Shown piece after piece: positions 39,568 to 48,223 of a stretch of DNA of 64,000 bases (positions are counted from its first letter, which is position 1; every line of letters begins with the position of its first letter). The stretch is from positions 248,001 through 312,000 of the forward strand of contig NZ_CP007213.1 of NCBI RefSeq assembly GCF_001411805.1. Reading direction: 5' to 3'. This stretch comes from Burkholderia plantarii (GTDB lineage Bacteria > Pseudomonadota > Gammaproteobacteria > Burkholderiales > Burkholderiaceae). The position numbers were made by a program, and so were the translations under genes. The notes below the pieces were generated by a model. The model was given only the letters and a program-made list of their open reading frames with translations. It ran no database searches and was not told the DNA's origin.

Positions 39568-39628
39568 GCCGGGATCGATCGTTCTCCTGACTATCGGATC
39601 GCGTGCCCGGCCTGGAGTCGATCCCGCG

Positions 39629-40657
39629 TCAGGCCGCTTGCTGCGCCGCCAGCGCGAGCAGCGCCTCGGCGGTCTCGACGATGGTGCCTTCGATCGGCCG
39701 CGGCTGCCAGCCGAGCAGGCGCATCGCCTTCTCGCCCGACGAATCGAAGTTTTTGCCCATGTGCGGCACCAGCACCTTCACGCCCGGGTTCACGAGCGCC
39801 AGCACGCGCGCGACCCAGATCGGCAGCTCGCGCGTCGGCACGCGGCTCGCGCGCGCGCCGAGCCGCTCGCGCAGCAGCGCCGCGATCTCGCGAATCCACA
39901 GGCTGCGTCCCGATACGGCGAGGAAGCGCTCGCCGGCCGCGGCCGGATGGTCGATCGCGCGCAGATGCAGGTCGGCCACGTCGCGCACGTCGACGAAGCC
40001 GATCGCGAAGCGCGGGATGGCCGGCATCGAGCCGTCGAGCATGCGGCGGATCAGCGTCAGCGACGGCGAATAGTCCGGCCCGAGCAGCGGCCCGAGCACG
40101 CCGACCGGATTGATCGCCACCAGCTCCAGCCCGGGCGCCTCGTCGCGCACGAAGTCCCAGGCGGCGCGCTCGGCCAGCGTCTTCGACTTCTGGTACGGCG
40201 GGATGCCGGCGTCCACGTCGGTCCAGTCTGCCTCGGTGAACGGCGTCGCGCGCGGGGGATGCCCGTAGCCGACCGCGCCGAACGCCGAGGTCAGCACCAC
40301 CCGGCGCACGCCGGCGCGGTGCGCGGCGCGCAGCACCCGCAGCACGCCGTCGCGCGCGGGCCGCACCATCTCGTCGTCGTCGCGCGGGATCCGCACGAGC
40401 GTGGGCGAGGCCACGTGCAGGATCGCGTCGCAGCCGGCCACGGCCGCGTCCCAGCCCGCGTCGTGTTCGAGATCGGCCGCGAAGAATCGCACCGAGCCCA
40501 CGTCCGCGGCGCCGCCACGGCGTAACATCTCGCGTACCGACGGCGCGCGGGACAGATCGCGCACCGTCGTCCGCACCGTGTGACCGGCTGCGAGCAGGGC
40601 CAGCAGGCACCAGCTGCCGATGTAACCGGAACCGCCGGTCACCAGAATATTTGCCAT
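39629..40657 (-). CDS. NAD(P)-dependent epimerase/dihydroflavonol-reductase-like SDR
   Basis: 342 residues; ATG at 40657 preferred over the one directly before it because AAAGGCGA is then correctly spaced. An extended SDR: ILVTGGSGYIGSWCLLALL for cofactor binding, HVASPT, and the active site YQKSKTLAE (YxxxK). The opening and the VASPT motif match dihydroflavonol-4-reductase and aldehyde-reductase-type members, which reduce carbonyls with NADPH. It is divergent from a TetR gene with two perfect palindromes between them, so it is almost certainly that regulator's target. The true substrate, and the inducing ligand, are unknown. Confidence 0.9.
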   Translation of the reverse strand: MANILVTGGSGYIGSWCLLALLAAGHTVRTTVRDLSRAPSVREMLRRGGAADVGSVRFFAADLEHDAGWDAAVAGCDAILHVASPTLVRIPRDDDEMVRPARDGVLRVLRAAHRAGVRRVVLTSAFGAVGYGHPPRATPFTEADWTDVDAGIPPYQKSKTLAERAAWDFVRDEAPGLELVAINPVGVLGPLLGPDYSPSLTLIRRMLDGSMPAIPRFAIGFVDVRDVADLHLRAIDHPAAAGERFLAVSGRSLWIREIAALLRERLGARASRVPTRELPIWVARVLALVNPGVKVLVPHMGKNFDSSGEKAMRLLGWQPRPIEGTIVETAEALLALAAQQAA

Positions 40658-40671
40658 CATTCGCCTTTAAT

Positions 40672-40715
40672 CGGAGACATCTCCGTTTTTGGCGAACAAT
40701 ACGGAGAACTCTCCG
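40672..40715. promoter_or_regulatory. Two identical-arm operators for the divergent TetR regulator
   Basis: CGGAGACATCTCCG (40672-40685) and CGGAGAACTCTCCG (40702-40715) are perfect 6+6 palindromes with two-base spacers, set exactly 30 bp apart (about three helical turns) on the same face of the DNA. They fill the 83-bp gap between the reductase and TetR starts, as expected for autoregulation plus repression of the divergent gene. Confidence 0.88.
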
Positions 40716-40740
40716 TTTTGTCAACACAGGATGTCCATCG

Positions 40741-41295
40741 ATGACCCGATCCGACGCCGCCCGCAATCGCGAGCGGCTGCTGGCGGTGGCGCGCGACGCA
40801 TACGCGGCGTCCCCCGATGTCTCGCTGAACGCGATCGCGAAGGCCGCGGGCGTCGGCCCCGGCACGCTGTACCGGCATTTCCCCACGCGCGAGGCGCTGG
40901 TGCTGGCCGTCTACGAGGAACAGATCGCGCAGCTGGTGGCGCTCGCGCCGGCGCTGATCGAGGAACACGCCGACGCGCCGGTCGAGGCGATGCGCCACTG
41001 GCTCGAAGCACTCGGCCGCTACGGGCGGCTGAAGCACGGCATTGCCGAGGTGCTGCACGCGGCGATGACGGAGGCGATCTTCCGCAGCACCTATTTCCCG
41101 ATGGTCGACGCGCTGCGCCGGCTGCTGCAGGCGGGCGAGCGGGCCGGCGCGTTTCGCCCCGGCACCGATCCCGACGACCTGCTGCTGCTGCTCGGTTTCC
41201 TCTGGCGCATGAAGCCGGGCGAGGCCAGCGAGGCGCAGGCCACGCGCTTGATCGGCTTCGTGCTGCGGGGGCTCGGCGCGACGGAGGCGGCCTGA
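40741..41295 (+). CDS. TetR-family repressor
   Basis: 184 residues from the ATG at 40741. The N-terminal helix-turn-helix is clear: residues about 20-45, LNAIAKAAGVGPGTLYRHFPTREAL. The C-terminal ligand domain is of the type found beside oxidoreductase genes. The two palindromes upstream overlap both divergent promoters, so it probably represses itself and the reductase until a small molecule binds. The following LysR gene begins 124 bp downstream and may be independent. Confidence 0.92.
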   Translation: MTRSDAARNRERLLAVARDAYAASPDVSLNAIAKAAGVGPGTLYRHFPTREALVLAVYEEQIAQLVALAPALIEEHADAPVEAMRHWLEALGRYGRLKHGIAEVLHAAMTEAIFRSTYFPMVDALRRLLQAGERAGAFRPGTDPDDLLLLLGFLWRMKPGEASEAQATRLIGFVLRGLGATEAA

Positions 41296-41419
41296 CCTGA
41301 ACCCGATGGCCGCCGCGGCCGTTATCCGGGAATGCCCCGGGCTCGCCGAAGACGAGACCGGCGCAGGCAAGGCAACAACAAGGCCGGAACAAGGCACCAG
41401 GAATGACCAGAGGATTGCA

Positions 41420-42328
41420 GTGGAATTGAGACAACTACGCCATTTCGTCGCCGTCGCCGAGGAGGCGAACTTCACGCGGGCCGCCGAGCGCTGCCACATC
41501 GTGCAGTCCGCGCTGTCCACCTCGATCCGCCTGCTGGAGGAGGAACTCGGCGCGCGGCTGCTGGTGCGGACCACGCGCCGCGTGAGCCTGTCGGCGGCCG
41601 GCGCGGTGTTCCTCGACAGCGCGCGGCGCGCGCTCGACATCCTCGACCGGGCCGGGCTGGAGGTGGCCGACATCACCTCGGTGCGGCGCGGCAAGCTGTC
41701 GATCGGCACGGTGCAGAGCCTGCCGCAGTTCCTCGAACTGCCCGCGCTGCTGTCGCGTTTCTACCACGCGCATCCGGGCGTGGAGGTGCGGCTCGTACAG
41801 GGCGGCGCGACCGAACTGAACGAAAAAGTGAGCGCGCGCGAACTTGATCTGGCGATCCTGCCGATCGAGGAGCGCAACGAGCGGCTCGAATCGCATGTGA
41901 TCGCCTGCGATGAGATGGTGCTCGCCTGTGGACGCGATCACCCGCTCGCCACGTCGGGGCCGGTGCCGCTGTCGCGGCTCACGAAGGAGGCGTTCGTCGA
42001 TTTCGTGCCGGGGCAGGGCACGCGCCGGCTCGTCGATCGCGGCTTTGCCGAGGCCGGGCTGCAGCGGCGCGTGGCCTTCGAGATCGGCGATCTCGATACG
42101 CTGCTCGACCTGGTCTGCCAGGGGCTCGGCGTCGCGCTGCTGCCCGAGGACATCGTGGTGCGCCGCCCCGACATGCTCGCCTGCGTGCGGCTCGAACAGA
42201 CCCAGCTGTGCTGGGAGCTGGTGGTCACGCACGCGGCCTCGGCGGCCGGCGACGCGCCCGATCTGCTCGACCCGGCGCCCATCGCGTTCCTCGACATGCT
42301 GATGGCGGAAACGGCCGACCAGCGCTGA
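41420..42328 (+). CDS. LysR-family transcriptional regulator
   Basis: 302 residues from a GTG at 41420 with CAGAGGA six bases upstream; an in-frame ATG 38 codons earlier encodes unrelated residues. The opening VELRQLRHFVAVAEEANFTR and VQSALSTSIRLLEEELGARL are the LysR winged helix; the co-inducer domain follows (LSIGTVQSLPQ, GVALLPEDIV). Fully standard length. The target is not obvious: the next gene is a porin 637 bp away, and the genes upstream have their own TetR. Activation of an unlinked gene is possible. Confidence 0.9.
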   Translation: MELRQLRHFVAVAEEANFTRAAERCHIVQSALSTSIRLLEEELGARLLVRTTRRVSLSAAGAVFLDSARRALDILDRAGLEVADITSVRRGKLSIGTVQSLPQFLELPALLSRFYHAHPGVEVRLVQGGATELNEKVSARELDLAILPIEERNERLESHVIACDEMVLACGRDHPLATSGPVPLSRLTKEAFVDFVPGQGTRRLVDRGFAEAGLQRRVAFEIGDLDTLLDLVCQGLGVALLPEDIVVRRPDMLACVRLEQTQLCWELVVTHAASAAGDAPDLLDPAPIAFLDMLMAETADQR

Positions 42329-42965
42329 GCGGCGCGGCGGCGCGGCGCCGCCGCCGGCCCGTTCCGCCCGCCCGCCGCTTGCGAAAACGGATCGCGTGGC
42401 AGCCACCTGCGGCCGGGCGGCGGGAGCGGGCCGGCCGGCCGGACATTGCAAAATGCTGTCGTAATAATTACGTAATGGTGTCAATCGTGCCGTAAGATGC
42501 CGGCGGCGTGCGCCGCCGGCGGTCCCGGTTCCCGCATCGATCCCCTTGTCAATCCCGTGAATGCTCGGCTGGTCTTTAACTGGTCGTACATCTCATGATT
42601 TGTCTGGTCAATGTTGAAAAGCCTGATTGTTGTCCGAGGACGGAGACCATCCGGTGCCGGGCACAGAAAGCTTTTGAAATTAAAACGAAAGAAATAAAAT
42701 ACTCATATAAATCAATAAGATGAAAAGTAGTGCCGGGCTGTCAAGGGATGGTTTCAACATAAATGACACAGAGATTTCCCTAATAATGGGCAATTGTTAA
42801 TGCTGAATTTTGCAACATTGTTATAGGATGTCTGACTAGATGAGGTGCTCGGCGCGCAATACAAATCACACCTCACCTGGAGACCGGCCGGCGCGCAAAA
42901 CGTCGGCTGATTGAAAACGGATCACTCATTGCCTGCGGGGTGCAGGCTTTGGAACAGGGGACGCA
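42329..42965. promoter_or_regulatory. Long AT-rich leader region of the porin gene
   Basis: 637 bp without a credible gene. From about 42590 to 42860 it is markedly AT-rich in an otherwise GC-rich window, which is usual upstream of strongly expressed, osmoregulated porin genes. A long untranslated leader with sRNA-type control is possible, but I could not define hexamers or a structure. GGAACAGGGG precedes the porin ATG. Confidence 0.5.
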
Positions 42966-44171
42966 ATGAAGAAACGCATCATGGTGGCGGCCGCCACGCT
43001 CACCGGCCTGACCGCCGGCGTCGCGAACGCACAAAGCAGCGTGACGCTGTACGGCATCGTCGATACCGGTATCGGCTACCAAAGCAGCCAGACCTCTCTC
43101 GGCTCGACCACCGGCGGCAAGTCGGTGACGAAGATGGTCAACGGCATTTGGGCCGGCAGCCGCTTCGGCCTGAAGGGCAGCGAGGATCTGGGCGGTGGCC
43201 TGAAGGCGATCTTCACGTTGGAAGAAGGCTACAACAGCTCGACCGGCGCGCAGTCGGTGTCGGGTCTGGCGTTCAACCGTCAGGCGTTCGTCGGTCTGCA
43301 GGACGCCCGCTTCGGCGCGCTGACGGCCGGCCGCCAGTACACCGCCTACTACACGCTGCTCTCACCGTACAGCCCGACCACGTGGCTGACGGGCGCCTAC
43401 GGCGCGCACCCGGGTGATATCGACTCGCTGGATACGACGTACCGCGTCAACAACTCGCTGGTCTACATGTCGCCGACTTACGGCGGCTTCACGTTCGGCG
43501 GTTCGTATGCGTTCGGCGGCACGCCGGGCAGCGTCAACAACGGCTCGACCTGGAGCGTGGGCGGCCGTTACGCGGCAGGCCCGGCCGGCATCGCGGTGGG
43601 CTTCATGCGCTTGAACAACTCGACGGTGGGCGGCGGCGCGTGGGGTGCGAACTCGACGGCCTCGAACAACGGCTCGGAGCCGAGCGTGTCGGGCATCAAC
43701 AACGGCTACCAGTTCGCGGCGGCGCAGCAGCGTCTCGCGACCACGGCCGGCTGGACGTTCAACTCGCAGTGGGACGTGACGGCGTCGTACTCGAACGTGC
43801 AATACATCCCGGGCACGGGTTCGAAGTTCGCGAACACGGCGATCTTCAACACGTTCGGCGGCGTGCTGCACTTCAAGCCGACCCCGACGCTGGATCTGGC
43901 GGCAGGCTACAGCTACACGCGCGCGACGCTCGCCAACGGCGTCCAGCATGCTGCGTACTACCATCAGTTCAACCTGTCGCAGTACTACAGCCTGTCGAAG
44001 CGCACCGGCCTCTACGCCCTCGAAGCGTACCAGCGCGCCGGCGGCCAGACGCTCGCGCTCGGCGGCAACATCATCAACGCCACGGCCGACATCGGCGACG
44101 GCCAGAACAGCGCACCGTCGTCGTCGCGCAGCCAGGTGGCTGTCGGCGCCGGTATCATCACGCGCTTCTGA
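42966..44171 (+). CDS. Outer-membrane porin (OmpC-like, Burkholderia type)
   Basis: 401 residues. A signal peptide (MKKRIMVAAATLTGLTAGVANA) is followed by the hallmark QSSVTLYGIVDTGIGYQSS, SRFGLKGSEDLGGGLKAIFTLE and a C-terminal beta-strand ending in the assembly signal AVGAGIITRF, with the terminal Phe required for outer-membrane insertion. It forms a trimeric 16-strand general diffusion pore of the Gram-negative porin family. Codon use is highly biased, consistent with abundant expression. Several paralogues are normal per genome, so specificity is not assigned. A terminator-like hairpin follows at 44260. Confidence 0.96.
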   Translation: MKKRIMVAAATLTGLTAGVANAQSSVTLYGIVDTGIGYQSSQTSLGSTTGGKSVTKMVNGIWAGSRFGLKGSEDLGGGLKAIFTLEEGYNSSTGAQSVSGLAFNRQAFVGLQDARFGALTAGRQYTAYYTLLSPYSPTTWLTGAYGAHPGDIDSLDTTYRVNNSLVYMSPTYGGFTFGGSYAFGGTPGSVNNGSTWSVGGRYAAGPAGIAVGFMRLNNSTVGGGAWGANSTASNNGSEPSVSGINNGYQFAAAQQRLATTAGWTFNSQWDVTASYSNVQYIPGTGSKFANTAIFNTFGGVLHFKPTPTLDLAAGYSYTRATLANGVQHAAYYHQFNLSQYYSLSKRTGLYALEAYQRAGGQTLALGGNIINATADIGDGQNSAPSSSRSQVAVGAGIITRF

Positions 44172-44259
44172 TGGCGCTTGCGGGCGCGGCGCGAGCCGCC
44201 GCCCGCACACGGTACGCGGTTCGGGCGGGTTTCACGCCGCCCGCCGCCTCGCCCCCCGC

Positions 44260-44301
44260 ACCGCCCCTGCGGCTCGCAACGCACGGGGCGGTGTTTCGTT
44301 T
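44260..44301 (+). terminator. Rho-independent-type hairpin downstream of the porin
   Basis: ACCGCCCCTGCG (44260-44271) pairs with CGCACGGGGCGGT (44280-44292) with one bulged base, and the run GTTTCGTTT follows. The T content is modest, so efficiency is uncertain. Confidence 0.6.
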
Positions 44302-44544
44302 ACCTCCTCGCTTTTTCCCTCCTTTCCCCTTTGCCTGCCGGCACGAGCCTGCGGATTCGTCATCGCGGTGATGACGGGCGCGGCATGGTTGCGCCGGCGC
44401 GCCGCCTCGACAATCGACGGGTCGGCTGTCGGGCCGCCGCCGTGTCGTGAGGATCGTGAGGATCGCACGGCGCGTGCGGAGCGCGACAGCCTCGTTCGAA
44501 TCCGGCGACGCGCCAGCGTCGCCCTGCATCGGGAGGGCATCAAC

Positions 44545-45237
44545 ATGACTTCGGAATCCACCGTACTGATCGTCGGCGCGTCGCGCGGGCTGGGGCTCGC
44601 GCTCGCCGGGGAATATTGCCGGCTCGGCTGGCGCGTGATCGCCACCGTGCGCGGCGAGTCGGCCGAGCTCGCGGCGCTGGCCGCTCGCCATCCGGGGCGG
44701 CTCGAGATCGAGACCGGCGTCGAGATCGCCGATCCGGCCGGGCTGCGCGCGCTGCACGACCGCCTCGCGGGCCGCACGCTCGACCTGCTGTTCGTGAACG
44801 CCGGCATCGCGCGCTCGATCGAACTGACGCCGGCCACGGCGCCCGAGCACGATTTCCTTGAGATGATGCGGGTCAACGCGTTCAGCCCGGTGCGGCTGGT
44901 CGAGATGTTCGAGGATCGCGTGGCGGCCGACGGCACGATCGCGATCATGTCGTCCGAACTCGCGAGCATCGCCGGCAACGAGGGCGCCTGGGACCTCTAC
45001 GCGTCGAGCAAGGCGGCGCTCAACATGCTCGTCAAATGCCATCTCGCGCGCCGGCCCGACAATCGCCGCGCCGTGCTGCTGGTCGCGCCGGGCTGGGTGC
45101 GTACCGAGATGGGCGGCAGCGAGGCGAGCCTCTCGATCGAGGAGAGCATTCCGCGCGTGGTGGAGATGGTGGCGCGCCAGCAAGGCCGGGCGGGCCTGCG
45201 GTTCGTCGACCGCTTCGGCGCGACGCTGCCGTGGTGA
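44545..45237 (+). CDS. Short-chain dehydrogenase (C-factor-like SDR)
   Basis: 230 residues from the ATG at 44545 (GGAGGG upstream). Cofactor motif VGASRGLGLAL, NAG in FVNAGIARS, Ser in IMSSELAS and the active-site YASSKAALN. The short type with a C-terminal PGWVRTEMGG is shared with C-factor-type SDRs, and no substrate can be read from it. It converges with dbpA; a strong symmetric hairpin lies between. Confidence 0.88.
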   Translation: MTSESTVLIVGASRGLGLALAGEYCRLGWRVIATVRGESAELAALAARHPGRLEIETGVEIADPAGLRALHDRLAGRTLDLLFVNAGIARSIELTPATAPEHDFLEMMRVNAFSPVRLVEMFEDRVAADGTIAIMSSELASIAGNEGAWDLYASSKAALNMLVKCHLARRPDNRRAVLLVAPGWVRTEMGGSEASLSIEESIPRVVEMVARQQGRAGLRFVDRFGATLPW

Positions 45238-45296
45238 GCGGCGGGACGAATGATTGATGCAACTAACGGTCTAGCTGGCCGGCGCCGTTGAAGATA

Positions 45297-45327
45297 GCGG
45301 CCGGCACGCGCGAGGCGTGCCGGCCGC
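45297..45327. terminator. Perfect 13-bp hairpin between convergent genes (bidirectional terminator candidate)
   Basis: GCGGCCGGCACGC (45297-45309) pairs perfectly with 45315-45327 around a five-base loop GCGAG. It lies between the SDR and dbpA stops, where a hairpin serving both directions is expected. There is no T-run on either side. Its 3' arm overlaps the first unit of the heptamer repeat. Confidence 0.75.
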
Positions 45328-45366
45328 TCAGCGACCAGCGCTCAGCGACCAGCGACCAGCGCTCAG
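45325..45366. repeat. Six heptamers mixing CGCTCAG and CGACCAG
   Basis: The order is CGCTCAG, CGACCAG, CGCTCAG, CGACCAG, CGACCAG, CGCTCAG, exactly contiguous. The same period as the array at 39.4 kb but a different sequence, again just beyond the 3' end of a minus-strand gene. Confidence 0.92.
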
Positions 45367-45407
45367 TGATCCCGTGATCGATCCGCCGTCCCGCCATCCC
45401 GCCGACC

Positions 45408-46805
45408 TCACTCGGTCATCAGCCGGACCTTGACCTTCTTGCCCTTGATCTTGCCGCCGTTGAGGCGGCGCAGCGCGTCGCGCGCGATGCTGCGCTCCAC
45501 GGCCACGTAGGTCGAGAACTCGGTCACGTTGATCTTGCCGATCTGCGTGCTCTGGAAGCCGGCGTCGCCGGTCAGCGCGCCGAGTACGTCGCCGGGGCGG
45601 ATCTTCTCCTTGCGCCCGCCGAGGATCTGCAGCGTCTCCATCGGCGGCAGCAGCGGGCCGTCGCCGGTCGGCGCGAGCGCGGCGAGCGGCTGCCATTCGA
45701 GGTCGCGCCCCTGCGCCTGCTCGATCGCGCCCACCCGCCCCATCTCGTTCATGCTCGCGAGGCTCAGCGCCCAGCCTTCCTGGTCGGCGCGGCCGGTGCG
45801 GCCGATCCGGTGGACGTGGACTTCCGGGTCCGGCGTCACGTCCACGTTGATCACGGCCTCCAGCTGCGCGATGTCGAGCCCGCGCGCGGCGACGTCGGTC
45901 GCCACCAGCACCGAGCAACTGCGGTTCGCGAACTGGATCAGCACCTGGTCGCGCTCGCGCTGTTCGAGTTCGCCGTGCAGCGCGAGCGCGTGGAAGCCCT
46001 GCGCCGTCAGCACGTCGAGCAGGTCGCGGCACTGCTGCTTGGTGTTGCAGAACGCGATGGTGCTGGCCGGCCGGTAATGGTTCAGCAGCAGGCCCACCGC
46101 GTGCAGGCGCTCGTCCTCGGTCACCTCGTAGAAGCGCTGGCGGATCTTGCCGGCGTCGTGGGTTTCCTCCAGCCGGATTTCCTTCGGATTGCGCAGGAAC
46201 TGGCGGCTCAGCTTCGTGATGCCTTCCGGGTAGGTGGCCGAGAACAGCATCGTGAGCCGATCGGTGGGGCACTGGCGCGCGACGGTGGCGATGTCGTCGA
46301 AGAAGCCCATGTCGAGCATGCGGTCCGCTTCGTCGAGCACCAGCGTGTTGAGCGCGCCGAGCGCGAGGCTGCCGCGTTCGAGGTGGTCCATGATGCGGCC
46401 CGGCGTGCCGACCACGATGTGCGCGCCGTGCTCGAGGCTGGCCGTCTGCGGACGCATCGGCGTGCCGCCGCAGAGCGTCAGCACCTTGACGTTTTCCTCG
46501 GCGCGCGCGAGGCGCCGGATTTCCTGCGTGACCTGGTCGGCGAGTTCGCGGGTCGGGCACAGGATCATCGCCTGCACGTCGAAGCGGCGCGCGTCGAGCC
46601 GCGCGAGCAGCGCGAGCGAGAACGCGGCGGTCTTGCCGCTGCCGGTCTTGGCCTGGGCGATCAGGTCCTGGCCGGCGAGCGCCACCGGCAGGCTGGCGGC
46701 CTGGATCGGCGTCATCTCGACATAGCCGAGCTGCGTGAGGTTGGCGAGCGCGGCGGGAGCGAGCGGCAGCGCGCTGAACGGCCGGGCGGGCGTGGGCTGG
46801 GTCAT
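45408..46805 (-). CDS. dbpA: ATP-dependent RNA helicase DbpA (DEAD box)
   Basis: 465 residues. All helicase motifs are present: Q motif (MTPIQAASLP), Walker A AKTGSGKT, PTRELA, TPGR, DEAD (VLDEADRML), SAT (LFSATYPE), and HRIGRTGRA in domain 2. The C-terminal 75 residues match the DbpA RNA-binding domain (RPGDVLGALTGDAGF, IGKINV, VAVERSIARDALRRL), which anchors the enzyme to hairpin 92 of 23S rRNA during 50S assembly. Full length. The ATG at 46805 is 13 bp from the end of the zinc-ribbon gene, suggesting an operon. Confidence 0.96.
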   Translation of the reverse strand: MTQPTPARPFSALPLAPAALANLTQLGYVEMTPIQAASLPVALAGQDLIAQAKTGSGKTAAFSLALLARLDARRFDVQAMILCPTRELADQVTQEIRRLARAEENVKVLTLCGGTPMRPQTASLEHGAHIVVGTPGRIMDHLERGSLALGALNTLVLDEADRMLDMGFFDDIATVARQCPTDRLTMLFSATYPEGITKLSRQFLRNPKEIRLEETHDAGKIRQRFYEVTEDERLHAVGLLLNHYRPASTIAFCNTKQQCRDLLDVLTAQGFHALALHGELEQRERDQVLIQFANRSCSVLVATDVAARGLDIAQLEAVINVDVTPDPEVHVHRIGRTGRADQEGWALSLASMNEMGRVGAIEQAQGRDLEWQPLAALAPTGDGPLLPPMETLQILGGRKEKIRPGDVLGALTGDAGFQSTQIGKINVTEFSTYVAVERSIARDALRRLNGGKIKGKKVKVRLMTE

Positions 46806-46818
46806 CGGGGCTCCGGGC

Positions 46819-47013
46819 TCAGAAGGGGCGGCCTTCGATCTGCTCGTAGACGACGTTGCCTTCGTCGTCCTCGAAGCGCTCGAGATAGTTGCGCGCGCCG
46901 CACACGGTGCAGCGGAACAGGTCGCCCTGTCCCTCGTCCTTGATGACGACTTCGCTCAGTTCCCACGGCGTGCCGCAGCTCTGGTTTTTGCAAATGAACA
47001 CGTTCTTCTCCAA
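46819..47013 (-). CDS. Small zinc-ribbon-like protein of unknown function
   Basis: 64 residues with two cysteine pairs, CKNQSC near the N terminus and CTVC in the middle, spaced as in a zinc ribbon (C-x4-C ... C-x2-C), followed by an acidic C-terminal half. No enzyme family is evident. It is translated just upstream of dbpA with a 13-bp gap; the pairing may point to a ribosome or RNA-related role, but that is guesswork. The ATG at 47013 follows a GGAGAA site. Confidence 0.8.
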   Translation of the reverse strand: MEKNVFICKNQSCGTPWELSEVVIKDEGQGDLFRCTVCGARNYLERFEDDEGNVVYEQIEGRPF

Positions 47014-47531
47014 CGGGATGGGGTGGCGCCCCGGGCCGGCCGGGGCGCTCGCGCGCCATGCGCCGCGGTGGGCGGCGTCCGGCTCGCGGCGCGGCCGGGC
47101 AGGGGGTAGGGGCGCGCAGGCGCGGGTGAGGTGGGGCGATCGGGGATCGCGCGTGACGCGATTCTAACGGATACGCGCGGCACGGCGGCGGATCGGGCGC
47201 GGAGCGGGGCCGCCATGCGGCGGCGGCGGCGGCGGGGCGCGGCACCGGGAACCCGGCACGGACGAACATCGGGCGCGAACAGGAAAAACCCCGGCCGCCG
47301 GTGTCGGCGCATGGAACAAGCCGCGGCGGCGCAGCGGCAGCTCGTGGCATGCGGCGTCGCGCATCGGCGCACGAGCGGCGTTATGCGATACGCGGCAGCG
47401 GCTGGCCGCTGCCGCGCGCGCGAACCCGCCGCCGAGTGCATAAGGTTCTGCCGAAAGCTTGGTTCGCCGCGTGTCGGCGCGCTGCTATCGTCAAAGCCGT
47501 CGATCGCGCCGTGCAAGCCGTGCCGCGCGCG
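47014..47531. other. GC-rich intergenic region between divergent units
   Basis: About 520 bp separating the zinc-ribbon/dbpA unit from the acetyltransferase-led operon. Several open frames on both strands are of arginine-rich low-complexity type with no start signal. Promoters for both directions must lie here; none was assigned. Confidence 0.5.
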
Positions 47532-48113
47532 ATGTCAGTCAGCGCATCCGCATTCGCCATGAGCCCCACCTACGACATTCTCGATACCACGCCGCTCGAT
47601 CCGATCGCGGCACCGCTGCTCGACGGGCTGGCCGTGGAGTACGCGACGCGCTACGCCGACGTGCGGCCCGGCGGCCTCGCCGAGGCGCGCGACGAGCTCG
47701 CCACCTATCCAGTCGCGCACTTCGCGCCGCCGGCGGGCGCGTTCGTGCTGCTGCTGCACGCGGGCACGGCGGTGGGCGGCGGCGCGTTCCAGCGCTACGA
47801 CGCGCATACCGCCGAGCTGAAGCGGATCTGGACCCACGACGACTGGCGCCGGCGCGGCGTGGCGCGGCAGGTGCTCGACGCGCTGGAGACGCGGGCGCGC
47901 GCGCAGGGCTACCGGCGCGTCTACCTGACCACCGGCTTCCGGCAGCCCGAGGCCGCCGGGCTCTACGACGCGGCCGGTTACGCGCGGCTCTACGATCCGG
48001 CGATCCCGATCGAGGTGCATTGGCGGCTGCCGTTCGGCAAGGATCTGCTCTCGCCGCGGCGCACCGATTCGCTGGCCGACCTGCGGCGCGCCGGGCCGCT
48101 CGGCCGGCGCTGA
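47532..48113 (+). CDS. GNAT-family N-acetyltransferase (first of two in the operon)
   Basis: 193 residues if started at 47532; a start nine codons later (47559) is also possible, and neither has a clear ribosome site. The GNAT acetyl-CoA loop is seen as RRRGVARQVLDALETRA (motif A), preceded by ELKRIWTHDDWR, with TTGFRQPEAAGLYDAAGYAR as motif B. It is clearly related to the GNAT that ends the same operon (shared AELKRIW/TEFKRIW, RQPEA and YARLY/YRLLA patterns). In Bacillus subtilis, GNATs SnaA and SnaB acetylate S-alkyl-cysteines before monooxygenase cleavage; the gene set here suggests that role. Confidence 0.85.
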   Translation: MSVSASAFAMSPTYDILDTTPLDPIAAPLLDGLAVEYATRYADVRPGGLAEARDELATYPVAHFAPPAGAFVLLLHAGTAVGGGAFQRYDAHTAELKRIWTHDDWRRRGVARQVLDALETRARAQGYRRVYLTTGFRQPEAAGLYDAAGYARLYDPAIPIEVHWRLPFGKDLLSPRRTDSLADLRRAGPLGRR

Positions 48114-48223
48114 ACACGCGGCAAGGGCGGCAAGAGCGGCACGAACGGCAGGAACGGTACGAACCAGAAGGCACGGCACCCGCTGCCGGCCACCCACCGA
48201 CGATGTTCACGAAACGAGAACCG

